This document shows, piece after piece, positions 7,470-15,550 of a DNA stretch of 64,000 nucleotides (the first letter of the stretch is position 1; each line of letters starts with the position of its first letter). The stretch is taken from contig JAYFPZ010000007.1 of assembly GCA_034927445.1 (NCBI GenBank), forward strand, positions 186,001-250,000, read 5' to 3'. Made by a program: the position numbers and the translations under genes. The stretch comes from PHAA01 sp034927445 (GTDB lineage Bacteria; Bacillota; Syntrophomonadia; Syntrophomonadales; Syntrophomonadaceae). The notes under the pieces were generated by a model. The model searched no databases. It was not told the DNA's origin and saw only the letters and a program-made list of their open reading frames with translations.

Positions 7470-8609
7470 ATGGATTTTAGGTTAACCGAGGAACAAGAGC
7501 TGGTTAGAAGCAATATGCGGGAGTTTGCCCTGAAGTATGTGGAACCCATAGCCGTGGAATTGGATGAAACTGCCCGTTATCCCCGGGAGGTTATTGAAAA
7601 ACTGGCGGAAGGCGGTTGGATGGGAATGCCATTTCCGGTTGAGTACGGCGGCCAGGGCACTGACTATCTGACCTATGCTATAGCCGTGGAAGAGCTCTCC
7701 CGCTCCTGTGCCGCAACTGGATTTACCATGTCGGTGCACACCAGTCTGGCATTAATGCCGATCAACAATTTCGGTACGGAGGAACAAAAGAAAATATTCC
7801 TGACCCCTCTGGCCAAAGGCGATCATATCGGAGCTTTTGCCCTGACTGAACCGGGAGCGGGTACAGATGTAGGTGCAGCGACGACCACTGCGGTACTGGA
7901 TGGTGACGAATACGTACTGAACGGCACCAAAACATTTTGTTCCAATGGTCCGGTGGCGGATACCTTCGTGACCTTTGCCTGGACTGACAAATCCGCCGGT
8001 CCGAAGGGAATGAGCTGTTTCATCGTGCCCAAAGGCACCCCCGGGTTAAACATCGGCAGTCATTTCATGAAAATGGGAATCAGGGCCTCTCAAACTTCCG
8101 AGATCATCTTTAAGGATTGCCGTGTACCGAAAGCGAATCTGTTAGGCGGAGAAGGCAACGGCATGAAGATCGCCATGAACTGCTTTGACCACGGCCGCAT
8201 CGGTATTGCAGGCCAATCCGTAGGTATTCTGCAAGCAGCTCTGGATGAATCAATCAGTTATTCCAAACAAAGAGTCCAGTTTGGCAAGCCGATTTCTAAA
8301 AACCAGGCGGTACAGTGGTGGATGGTTGATATGGCAACCGACCTGAACGCCTGCAGGTTCTTGACTTATCATGCGGCTTGGCTGAAAGATCAGAAGCAGC
8401 CTTTTACCAAGGAAGCCTCCATGGCTAAATTGTTCTGTGCCGAGGCGGCAATGAAACACACGGTTAAGGCGGTACAAATTCACGGAGGCTATGGCTATGT
8501 AAAAGGGGTTAAGGTGGAGCGTTTAATGCGCGACGCCAAGATTACTGAAATCTATGAAGGCAGTTCCGAGGCACAACGTATGGTGATTTCCGGAAATATT
8601 CTGCGCTAA
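7470..8609 (+). CDS. Acyl-CoA dehydrogenase (short-chain type)
   Basis: 379 residues; the ATG follows AGGAGG with 7 nt spacing. Family signatures: FALTEPGAGTDVGAA in the flavin-binding middle domain, CFDHGRIGIAGQSVGI before the C-terminal domain, and EIYEGSSEAQRM carrying the catalytic glutamate. It oxidises an acyl-CoA to the enoyl-CoA and passes electrons to ETF. It is transcribed alone from its own promoter and ends in a strong terminator, unlike the other two paralogues in this window, so it probably serves a different substrate or condition. Exact substrate cannot be read from the sequence. Confidence 0.92.
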   Translation: MDFRLTEEQELVRSNMREFALKYVEPIAVELDETARYPREVIEKLAEGGWMGMPFPVEYGGQGTDYLTYAIAVEELSRSCAATGFTMSVHTSLALMPINNFGTEEQKKIFLTPLAKGDHIGAFALTEPGAGTDVGAATTTAVLDGDEYVLNGTKTFCSNGPVADTFVTFAWTDKSAGPKGMSCFIVPKGTPGLNIGSHFMKMGIRASQTSEIIFKDCRVPKANLLGGEGNGMKIAMNCFDHGRIGIAGQSVGILQAALDESISYSKQRVQFGKPISKNQAVQWWMVDMATDLNACRFLTYHAAWLKDQKQPFTKEASMAKLFCAEAAMKHTVKAVQIHGGYGYVKGVKVERLMRDAKITEIYEGSSEAQRMVISGNILR

Positions 8610-8632
8610 TAAAATAAACTGAATTTTTTAAA

Positions 8633-8667
8633 AAAGGGACGGTGGGAACTGTCCCTTTAAATTTTTT
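8633..8667 (+). terminator. Rho-independent terminator
   Basis: AAAGGGAC / GTCCCTTT stem with a 10-nt loop and a T-run (8662-8667), just after the acyl-CoA dehydrogenase. Confidence 0.9.
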
Positions 8668-8729
8668 GCTAATCAGTTATAATGATTAAGGTTAATTATG
8701 GGGTTAACAAGTCTGCCTCATCCATATCA

Positions 8730-8963
8730 TACTAACCACCCGTGGCCGGAGGCCGCAACCACGGATGAAAATGTGTGATGTTTGTCCTCCTGAACGCAGT
8801 GAAAGATCTGGTTGTGGAGTTGTTTGGTCCTCGAAAGAGATCCACCTTACAGGCACTACTGATGAACTTCGTTCACGGTAAAGGTTGCTTCGTTGTACTC
8901 AGGATGACAAAGAAGTTATTTTCTTATCAGTCATATAAGTCCGCGCCGTCCGCGTCTATTTTC
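8730..8963 (+). repeat. R3 fold-back repeat, copy 1
   Basis: Related, in inverted orientation, to 15247-15423. Inside, a CCTGAACGCAGTGAAAGATCTGG half and a TACTCAGGATGAC half face each other, giving an imperfect hairpin; ends are marked by a CCGGAGGCCGCAACCAC block and a GCGTCTATTTTC block. Similar TCATCCTGA-GCA-GAAGGATC sequences are widespread MITE-like repeats in bacteria. Translation of this copy produces a spurious N-terminal extension to the following gene. Confidence 0.75.
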
Positions 8964-8987
8964 TTACTAATAAAGGGAGCTGCCACT

Positions 8988-9614
8988 ATGAATATCGGTA
9001 TTGACATAGACAATACCATAACCTACACCCGGGAAACAATTTGTGACTACGCGCGGATTTTTGCCGCCGAAAATAACCTTACCAGCAGTATAGACTTAAA
9101 CCACTACAGCTTGGAAAAATCACTCAATTGGGATGCCAAAACCATTGCCGGTTTTTTGTCCATTTACTTAAAGGATATTTACCAGCACGTAGAAGTTAAG
9201 CCCTATGCCCTGGACGTGATCAAAGCATTGCATCGTCATCATTCCATTATTCTGATAACCTCGCGGAACCAACGCGATCAGGCCATTAAAGCAACGACGT
9301 TGGAATGGTTATCACGCCACCAGCTTGAGTATGACCAACTCGTTATGAATAATACCGCCAACATGCATCATTTCAGTAAGCTTGCAGCCTGCCTGGAACA
9401 TAATATAGATGTTATGATCGAAGACCATCATGATTTGTCTCTGGAACTGAGTGAAATAATACCGGTAGTCATGTTTGATTATCCTTATAATGCTCACCTC
9501 GAAGTGAACAATATTACCCGGGTGAGCAGCTGGCTGGAGGTAAAAAATGCTATTGCAGCCATGGGGGGTTGGGCCGGAGCAAACGGAGGCACAGATCAGA
9601 GGGGCAATAATTGA
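8988..9614 (+). CDS. 5'-nucleotidase, deoxy (NT5C) type, HAD superfamily
   Basis: 208 residues from the ATG at 8988, preceded by AAAGGGAG with 8 nt spacing; the frame continues upstream only through the R3 repeat. The N-terminus GIDIDNTIT is the HAD motif I nucleophile loop (Asp-x-Asp); a second motif, ILITSRNQRDQ, supplies the motif II Ser, and VMIEDHHD the acidic motif. The family includes 5'(3')-deoxyribonucleotidases that dephosphorylate dNMPs. Together with the deoxynucleoside kinase nearby on the other strand this hints at deoxynucleotide pool control, though the two are not in one operon. Confidence 0.75.
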   Translation: MNIGIDIDNTITYTRETICDYARIFAAENNLTSSIDLNHYSLEKSLNWDAKTIAGFLSIYLKDIYQHVEVKPYALDVIKALHRHHSIILITSRNQRDQAIKATTLEWLSRHQLEYDQLVMNNTANMHHFSKLAACLEHNIDVMIEDHHDLSLELSEIIPVVMFDYPYNAHLEVNNITRVSSWLEVKNAIAAMGGWAGANGGTDQRGNN

Positions 9615-9620
9615 ATCCTG

Positions 9621-10052
9621 TTAGAAGAAAGACAGGATCATTAGAACCAGAAAAGAATGGGTAAACAGCACGATTGCGCTGGCTCTTTCCAACCGCCAGT
9701 CAAAAATCTGACTGAGCAGGTATTTGCCTGAAAAAAAGCGTTTCAGCCCTATGGCAATGCGAATAAAATGATATATTTCCATGAGGATTACCAGGGCGGT
9801 CAATATTCTCATGACCGGGTTGGGGATATAAGCTAAGGAAAGGTAAATGTATGTTATTTCTCCGAGCAATGAGGTCCAGAACATTACCCATATATACCGC
9901 CTGGCTGACACCCCTTTGACTATAATCCAGTCAGCCAGTGACCTTAATATTTCCAGTTCAAATCCACGGGTAGTGCCTTTAATTATACTGATAAAATAAA
10001 TAGAATAGAGCAGGAATATTAAGCATGCTATTATCCCTAGCATCACTTGCAC
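9621..10052 (-). CDS. Membrane protein of unknown function
   Basis: 143 residues with about four hydrophobic segments (near residues 3-23, 54-74, 77-95 and 120-140). The start is GTG, with AAGGTGG 7 nt before it. No recognised family or motif. It is convergent with the nucleotidase gene, 6 bp away, and lies downstream of the deoxynucleoside kinase, from which it is separated by R1 repeat copy 1. Confidence 0.6.
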   Translation of the reverse strand: MQVMLGIIACLIFLLYSIYFISIIKGTTRGFELEILRSLADWIIVKGVSARRYIWVMFWTSLLGEITYIYLSLAYIPNPVMRILTALVILMEIYHFIRIAIGLKRFFSGKYLLSQIFDWRLERASAIVLFTHSFLVLMILSFF

Positions 10053-10070
10053 GGCTGCACCACCTTTAAT

Positions 10071-10193
10071 AATGAGCGCTTGCGCGAATTGCGCGCCAAA
10101 ACGCGAGCGCTATAGCGCCCTCCTTGCGCGTTTTGTGTGCATCGCAATCCGAGCATTTTATCAAACTCCTTATTCAGAGGAGTTTGATAAAAT
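10071..10193 (+). repeat. R1 modular fold-back repeat, copy 1 (short form)
   Basis: Begins AATGAGCGCTTGCGC, then the conserved hairpin AAAACGCG...CGCGTTTT with inner GCGCTATAGCGC stem, then the distal inverted repeat TTATCAAACTCCT / AGGAGTTTGATAA around a 7-nt loop. The right arm ends exactly at the minus-strand stop codon of the deoxynucleoside kinase (10194-10196). Shares the whole layout with copies at 16661, 16850, 17039, 57840 and 58156. Confidence 0.85.
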
Positions 10194-10841
10194 CTAAAAA
10201 GCTGCGATCGACCGCTTCCCCGCATTAACGGCTTGTTTAATCTCATTCATAATATATCTGCGGTCTTCGGGTTTGTGTACATAATCCAAATGATCGACTC
10301 TGATCACTAATAACTGCCCTAGATTGAACTCCAGATAATGCTTCTCATAGAACTGATTGAGCAAGTCCCAATAATCCCGTTCCACCTCAACCTCATCGGG
10401 GCGTCCCCGTCGGTGGATACGCCGGATTGCCTCATCGGTGCCTACCTGCAGGTAAACCATCAGTTTAGGGGGGATAACATGCTCCAGCAAGGTATGCAAC
10501 AGGTTGTTATAAACTGCATATTCTTCAGGGCTAAGATAGCCGTGCTTAAGATACATCAGGGCAAAAATGCGATCGGAATAAATTGAACGGTCCATAACCG
10601 CCCGGCCTATTTTCATGGCCTGCTGATACTGCTTAAAACGATTGGTCAAGAAATTGGTTTGCATGGCAAAAGCCCACTTTTCACGATCATGAAAAAATTT
10701 ATTGAGCAGGCGGTTTTCATCTTCAAACATTTCGCTGAATGGTTTTAAACCCATTTCCTCGCAGATTATATTGACCAGGCTGGATTTCCCCACCCCGGTT
10801 ACTCCATCAACCACGATTTCAACCTGTTTATCTTTTTGCAA
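10194..10841 (-). CDS. Deoxynucleoside kinase (dGK/dCK family)
   Basis: 215 residues. P-loop GVTGVGKS at residues 13-20, the DRS motif in MDRSIYSDR (about 83-91) and an arginine-rich lid RRIHRRGRPDE mark the family that phosphorylates deoxynucleosides to dNMPs for salvage. The start is a TTG placed 7 nt after AAAGGAG, and overlaps the end of the VWA gene by 14 nt, so it is translationally tied to the AAA/VWA pair. That linkage is unusual for a salvage kinase. Its stop abuts repeat R1 copy 1. Confidence 0.85.
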   Translation of the reverse strand: MQKDKQVEIVVDGVTGVGKSSLVNIICEEMGLKPFSEMFEDENRLLNKFFHDREKWAFAMQTNFLTNRFKQYQQAMKIGRAVMDRSIYSDRIFALMYLKHGYLSPEEYAVYNNLLHTLLEHVIPPKLMVYLQVGTDEAIRRIHRRGRPDEVEVERDYWDLLNQFYEKHYLEFNLGQLLVIRVDHLDYVHKPEDRRYIMNEIKQAVNAGKRSIAAF

Positions 10842-12057
10842 CTTTACTCTCCTTTCCTACCCTGGAACGGCTTTTCAGTCTTTTGATGGATCGCTCCAAC
10901 CCCTCTACCGTCAATTCATCCATAGGAAATACCTGCGCTATTGATCTGATTGTATATGCTCCTTCCATCCACTCCCAGTAATTGGCGGGGATGGGATTAA
11001 GCCAGACTGAATATTCAAAATGCCGGCGAATACGTTGCAGCCACTCAATGCCCGGCCGGTCATTATGCAAATCCCAGTCAATAATACCGCCCACCCGCAT
11101 TAATTCAGAAAAGGACATACTGGCATCACCCACTATTATTACCCGATAGTCCGGGTCGCAGGTCCGCAGAATGTATTCCGTATCGGTATAGCTTTTCAAG
11201 CTGCAGCTGGAATCATGATAAAGCCAATCATAAATACAATTATGGAAATAAAAAACCCTTAAGTCCTTGAAATGGTTGGATTTATTTACAGCCGTAAACA
11301 ACTGGTTGCACAGGCGGCTGTAACTCATCATTGATCCTCCCGCATCCATGAGCAGGAGCACTTTCATACTGTTGACCCGGGGCCGGGCCCACATCAGCTC
11401 CAGACGCCCTGCATTCTGGCAGGTCTTATCAACCGTACCCTCTAGATCCAGTTCTTCTTTTAACCCTTCCATACGGGTGGTAAACTGTCTGAGTTTGCGT
11501 AAAGCCAATTGAAACTGGCGGACCCCCAGAGTCTCGTCGGTTCGAAACTCCTGGAAACGTCTCATCCCGGCAACCTTCACTGCCGACAGGTTCCTGGTAT
11601 TGCCGCCAATACGGATACCTCCCGGATGATAACCCGAGTGTCCGAAGGGTGAGGTTCCGCCCGTACCCACCCAGCGATTGCCGCCATGGTGTTCTTCCTT
11701 CTGTTCAGCCAATCTCTCGGCGAGCATCCGTTTCATCGTCTCCAGGTCAAGCTGTATATGGTTGCGGCGCATCTCTTCAGTTATTTCCATTTCGGGAAGC
11801 TCCCGGTTCAACCATTCCCATAGCTTATCGGGCAGGCCTTCGGGGCTCTCCACATCCTCAAAGTAACTGGCAAAGGCCTGGTCGAATCTGTCATAATGCG
11901 CTTCGGTCTTAACCAAAAGGGCTCGGCATAAATGGTAAAAGCCCGTTAAGCTTGAACCTGCCATACCTTGGTCGAGTGCTTCCATAAGGTCCTGCCATTC
12001 GTTCATTGATACAGGAACCCCAAAATTCCTTAAGTAGTAATAGAAGTCTGTGAACAA
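10828..12057 (-). CDS. VWA-domain protein, CoxE/YehP-like
   Basis: 409 residues starting at TTG (8 nt after TAGGAG). The N-terminal half is helical and charged; the C-terminal half is a von Willebrand A domain beginning VLLLMDAGGSMMSYSRL. The metal site normally reads D-x-S-x-S; here it is D-A-G-G-S, so one Ser is Gly. A downstream DASMS and the Trp-rich LNPIPANYWEWMEGAYTI tail are typical of CoxE-like proteins. These pair with MoxR AAA ATPases (here immediately upstream, 11 bp gap) and help insert metals or mature client enzymes. The client is not identifiable here. Confidence 0.85.
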   Translation of the reverse strand: MFTDFYYYLRNFGVPVSMNEWQDLMEALDQGMAGSSLTGFYHLCRALLVKTEAHYDRFDQAFASYFEDVESPEGLPDKLWEWLNRELPEMEITEEMRRNHIQLDLETMKRMLAERLAEQKEEHHGGNRWVGTGGTSPFGHSGYHPGGIRIGGNTRNLSAVKVAGMRRFQEFRTDETLGVRQFQLALRKLRQFTTRMEGLKEELDLEGTVDKTCQNAGRLELMWARPRVNSMKVLLLMDAGGSMMSYSRLCNQLFTAVNKSNHFKDLRVFYFHNCIYDWLYHDSSCSLKSYTDTEYILRTCDPDYRVIIVGDASMSFSELMRVGGIIDWDLHNDRPGIEWLQRIRRHFEYSVWLNPIPANYWEWMEGAYTIRSIAQVFPMDELTVEGLERSIKRLKSRSRVGKESKVAKR

Positions 12058-12068
12058 ATTGTTCTCTC

Positions 12069-12938
12069 CTAACGATTCCAGTAATTACTGCGGGGCGTAG
12101 CCCGGTTCTGGGTCTTGTTATGCAGACCGTTGAGCAAACTATCCAGGTCCTCGTTCTTCTTTAACAAGACTCCCAGGAAAGGAATCTCCTGTTTGATTTT
12201 GTTGGGGCTTATGCCTCCCACCACCAAAGCCTGCAGCCAGTCTATCAATTCACTGGTGCTTGGTTTCTTCTGTATATTAGGAATATTCCTTAACATATAA
12301 AAGGTTTCCATAGCCTGTTCCAGCAAACGTTTGTCGAGATTGGGATGATGCACCCTGATGATTCTCTCCATCTCTTCACTTTCCGGGAAAGCAATATAGT
12401 GGAAGATGCAACGTCTTAAAAATGCATCCGGAAGTTCTTTCTCCGCGTTGCTGGTAATAATTACAATCGGCCTGGTCTGAGCAGTTATAGTTTCCTTGGT
12501 TTCCGGGATATAATAACTCATCTGGTCAAGCTCCCAAAGCAGATCATTGGGGAATTCAAGATCGGCTTTATCGATCTCGTCAATCAGGAGAACGACCTGT
12601 TCTGCGCTCATAAACGCTTCGCCCAATTTACCCGCCTTGATGTATTGCTTGATGTTGGCTACATCATGGTCCTTGAATTGGCTGTCGTAAAGCCTCTGCA
12701 CGGTATCGTATACGTATAGTCCTTCCTGGGCTTTGGTGGTGGATTTTATATTCCAAATAATCAGCTTTTTATTGAGCGCATTGGCGATGCTTTGAGCCAG
12801 CATGGTTTTACCGGTCCCGGGCTCTCCTTTGATTAAAAGCGGTTTTCTCAGGGCTATGGCTATGTTTACACTGTTTCTTAATTCATCACTTACAATATAG
12901 TCGGATGATCCCTGATACTGGGCCATTTTCAACGTCAT
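12069..12938 (-). CDS. MoxR-family AAA+ ATPase
   Basis: 289 residues. Walker A GEPGTGKT, Walker B VVLLIDEIDKAD, sensor 1 IVITSNAEKELPDAFLRRC. MoxR ATPases act as chaperones with a VWA partner, encoded next. The ATG lies 10 nt after AGGAGG. The gene has its own promoter (13192-13220) and a leader of about 250 nt containing R2 element copy B, an arrangement shared with fixC. Operon: MoxR, VWA protein, deoxynucleoside kinase. Confidence 0.9.
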   Translation of the reverse strand: MTLKMAQYQGSSDYIVSDELRNSVNIAIALRKPLLIKGEPGTGKTMLAQSIANALNKKLIIWNIKSTTKAQEGLYVYDTVQRLYDSQFKDHDVANIKQYIKAGKLGEAFMSAEQVVLLIDEIDKADLEFPNDLLWELDQMSYYIPETKETITAQTRPIVIITSNAEKELPDAFLRRCIFHYIAFPESEEMERIIRVHHPNLDKRLLEQAMETFYMLRNIPNIQKKPSTSELIDWLQALVVGGISPNKIKQEIPFLGVLLKKNEDLDSLLNGLHNKTQNRATPRSNYWNR

Positions 12939-12964
12939 ATTGATACTGCCTCCTGTCCTGACTT

Positions 12965-13147
12965 AGCACACTGTCAACCCTGATTTTATATGCTCCCATC
13001 GGGTTAAATTCCTGTAAACTGAGTTGTCGTCCATCTCAATATTCGTATTGCTCAATCCTCTGACGCCCAAGGACCGCTGGAGCGGTGCCAGGAGCCAGGG
13101 AGCTGCCGCCTGGTTCGGCAAAAATTTAATTCGATGAATACCACCTG
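12965..13147 (-). promoter_or_regulatory. R2 structured leader element, copy B (upstream of the MoxR gene)
   Basis: Second copy of the element at 5198-5388. On the minus strand: AAATTTTTGC, hairpin with stem CCAGG/CCTGG (13109-13113 with 13095-13099) and loop CGGCAGCTC, then CCTGGCACC, a second hairpin ACCGC/GCGGT, GGGCGTC, GAGGATTGAG and a distal part with AACCC...GGGTT. It ends 26 nt before the MoxR start codon, entirely inside a leader that begins at the promoter at 13192-13220. Candidate structured RNA; family unknown to me. Confidence 0.6.
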
Positions 13148-13191
13148 TAATCAAGGGTGACAGTGTACCAGTTATGCCATAATCAAGTTGA

Positions 13192-13220
13192 ATAGTATCA
13201 GATATAGGCAAGACCGTCAA
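13192..13220 (-). promoter_or_regulatory. Promoter for the MoxR/VWA/kinase operon
   Basis: Minus strand TTGACG (13215-13220), 17 nt spacer, TACTAT (13192-13197). Transcription would start near 13185 and run through the R2 element. Confidence 0.6.
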
Positions 13221-13224
13221 CGGG

Positions 13225-14463
13225 TCAAAGGGCAGCCCACTTGCCGGCTACATAGCCGGTAGAAAAGGATGCTTGCAGGTTATATCCACCAGTATATCCA
13301 TCAACATCAAGCACTTCACCGGCAAAAAACAGTCCGGCAACAAGTTTTGACTGCATAGTTTTGGGATCGACCTCTTTAACATTAACCCCGCCGGCGGTAA
13401 CGATTGCCTCCGCGATGGGCCGGGTCCCGTATACGGTCAGGGGCAGATGCTTTAAAAGATATACCAGGCCCAGCCTTTCGCTGCGGATTATCTGATGGCA
13501 GAACTTACCCGGTTCAATCCCGCTTAATTTAACCATAACCGGTATCATTTTAGCGGGCAGAAGTTCATCCAGGCTGTTCTTAAATATTTTCCGGGAATAC
13601 TTGTCCAAATCTCTCTGCAGCCGCTCATCCAGCTTCTCTTCGCTGAGAGCCGGTTTAAGATCCAATTCGATGCGGACCGGTTTCCGCTTATTATATAAAT
13701 ATGCGCCGATATCCCGGCTCATCGACAGGATAATCGGACCGGACAGCCCAAAATGAGTAAAAAGGAGTTCTCCGCAATCCTCATTGATCTTTTTGCCGGT
13801 CTCATCGTAAGCAACCGCCCGGGTATTTTTTAAGCTGAGTCCCTGCAGATCCTGGACCCATTCCTCCTGAGCCAGCAGAGGGACCAAGCCAGGACGCGGC
13901 TCCACAATTGTATGTCCGGCCGCTGCCGCCCAGCGGTACCCGTCCCCGGTCGATCCCGTCCCCGGGTAGGACATACCGCCGGTAGCTATAATGATTGCAT
14001 CAGCCTCCAGCTTGCCCTGCCGGCACTCGATACCTCCGATCATACCGGATTCAATTAGGATTCTCTTAACCTCGCAGGCGGTAATAACTTGCGTTCCGGC
14101 ATCAACTACCGCCTTATATAATACCTCAACCACATCTTCCGCCCTATCCGACTGCGGAAATACCCTACTGCCCCTTTCCACTTTAGTTTTTAAACCTCGT
14201 TGCTCAAAAAATTCTATCAGCTCAAGGTTGGGCAACTCATGAAATGCACTGTAAAGGAACCGTCCATTACCAGGAAATCCTTTAATTAGTTCGGATTGAT
14301 CCACCGCTGTGGTAAGGTTGCATCTGCCTTTGCCGGTAATACTAAGTTTTCTGCCGACCTTACTTTTTTTCTCAACCAGAGTTACGGCCGCTCCAGCACC
14401 GGCAGCCGTTGCTGCTGCCATCATCCCCGCCGGTCCGGCGCCAATTACAATGATCCTCTTCAT
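13225..14463 (-). CDS. HI0933/YhiN-type flavoprotein (NAD(P)/FAD-dependent oxidoreductase)
   Basis: 412 residues. N-terminal dinucleotide-binding GAGPAGMMAA and the family block KVGRKLSITGKGRCNLTT, plus the C-terminal TAGGVNVKEVDPKTMQSK and FAGEVLDVDGYTGGYNLQ, identify the HI0933-like group (BaiN relatives). Members are FAD proteins; a few reduce bile-acid or other enone substrates, most are uncharacterised. ATG 7 nt after CAGGAGG. Stands alone; the next gene on its strand has a separate promoter. Confidence 0.88.
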   Translation of the reverse strand: MKRIIVIGAGPAGMMAAATAAGAGAAVTLVEKKSKVGRKLSITGKGRCNLTTAVDQSELIKGFPGNGRFLYSAFHELPNLELIEFFEQRGLKTKVERGSRVFPQSDRAEDVVEVLYKAVVDAGTQVITACEVKRILIESGMIGGIECRQGKLEADAIIIATGGMSYPGTGSTGDGYRWAAAAGHTIVEPRPGLVPLLAQEEWVQDLQGLSLKNTRAVAYDETGKKINEDCGELLFTHFGLSGPIILSMSRDIGAYLYNKRKPVRIELDLKPALSEEKLDERLQRDLDKYSRKIFKNSLDELLPAKMIPVMVKLSGIEPGKFCHQIIRSERLGLVYLLKHLPLTVYGTRPIAEAIVTAGGVNVKEVDPKTMQSKLVAGLFFAGEVLDVDGYTGGYNLQASFSTGYVAGKWAAL

Positions 14464-14623
14464 CCTGGGTCCTCCTGCCTGCCGGTTGTTGTTTTCCAGC
14501 AGTACTTTAGTTCTTACTATAATACATATATTATCATCCTGGGCGCATTTGATTGTTAATACTGATTAAAAGGAGTAAAATATGTTTAATTGTATTTTAT
14601 AAGGAAACGGAGGTTTTGGGAAA

Positions 14624-15229
14624 TTGGATAACTCCCATGCAAGCACCCGTCAGCCAGAGGCGGATAAAAACGTTAAACGCAGGGTTCCTCGTTCTATCTT
14701 TGGGATTATTCTGGTCTGTTTTGCGGCTTTGTACTGGTATGCCGCCTATGGTGATACACCTGCACCGGAGAAGACCGTTAAAAACTTCTATCAGGCCTAT
14801 TTTAACCGTAACTTTGATGTGGTAGCCCAGAATTTGAGTGTATTCTGGTCGGTGCGTTTTTTGCCTGACGACTATGCCAATATGGCCCCCGCCGAGCTTA
14901 TTGAAAACAGGCCCCAAATAGAAGAGCAAATTGCAGCCGTAATAGCTGATATTGAAAAAGATACTGAGATACCCCAAGGGGTAACGGTAAATATAATGAA
15001 AGATTATACCAAGATTGGCCAAAAAAGTGCTGTGGTTGTATATAGCTTTATGGAGAACGGTAAAGAAACCGGTATGGAAGCTGCCATACTGATTATGGAG
15101 AAGGGTCAATTCAGAATATTCAATATGTCCCCGATTGACGAGACCATATTGGGGCAGGTAAAAGACCTGGATATTAACCGGATTGATGAGAATTTTACCG
15201 AATTGTTAAATAGTCCCCAATCTGAATAA
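14624..15229 (+). CDS. Membrane-anchored protein of unknown function (NTF2-like possible)
   Basis: 201 residues. The start is a TTG 10 nt after CGGAGG. One N-terminal membrane segment (about residues 24-42, SIFGIILVCFAALYWYAAY) leaves the rest outside the cell. The extracytoplasmic part begins PEKTVKNFYQAYFNRNFD, the kind of helix seen at the start of NTF2/DUF4878-like domains, followed by mixed alpha/beta sequence. I do not recognise a specific family. Divergent from the flavoprotein gene. Confidence 0.65.
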   Translation: MDNSHASTRQPEADKNVKRRVPRSIFGIILVCFAALYWYAAYGDTPAPEKTVKNFYQAYFNRNFDVVAQNLSVFWSVRFLPDDYANMAPAELIENRPQIEEQIAAVIADIEKDTEIPQGVTVNIMKDYTKIGQKSAVVVYSFMENGKETGMEAAILIMEKGQFRIFNMSPIDETILGQVKDLDINRIDENFTELLNSPQSE

Positions 15230-15246
15230 AGCATAACCAATTAGTG

Positions 15247-15423
15247 GAAAAAATAGACGCGGCCGACGCAGACTTATATGACTAATAAAAAATAACTTCC
15301 TTGTCATCCTAAGTACGACGAAGGATCTCCTGCGAGACCAAACAACTCCACCACCAGATCCTTCACTGCGTTCAGGATGACAATTCATCGGTGGTTGCGG
15401 CCTCCGGCCATGGGTGGTTAGTA
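15247..15423 (-). repeat. R3 fold-back repeat, copy 2 (inverted)
   Basis: Inverted partner of 8730-8963. Contains TTGTCATCCTAAGTACGACG and AGATCCTTCACTGCGTTCAGG halves forming an imperfect hairpin, the GCGGCCTCCGGCCATGGGTGG end block, and the GCGTCTATTTT-type end block in reverse complement. Occupies most of the 321-bp gap after 15229. Confidence 0.75.
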
Positions 15424-15446
15424 GGAAAACCTAAACTCCAATAATT

Positions 15447-15486
15447 AAAGGAGCAAATTTTGGCTGCGCCGATTCTGCTCCTTTTT
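15447..15486. terminator. Bidirectional terminator
   Basis: AAAGGAGCA (15447-15455) pairs with TGCTCCTTT (15476-15484), T-run on the plus strand and A/T-rich on the other; sits between convergent genes. Confidence 0.75.
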
Positions 15487-15550
15487 ACTGCATAATTATC
15501 CCCGGCTATTTATATCATCTGAGTTACCGGTACTCTAGGGGTTACCGCTG

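Noticed and set aside
7465..7479. Five-codon frame ATG AAT GGA TTT TAG overlapping the start of the acyl-CoA dehydrogenase
   Set aside because: Too short and arises from the real start ATGGATTTTAG read in another frame.
8775..8987. A 71-codon N-terminal extension to the nucleotidase
   Set aside because: It is translated R3 repeat sequence without a ribosome site; the ATG at 8988 gives the conserved DIDNT near the start.
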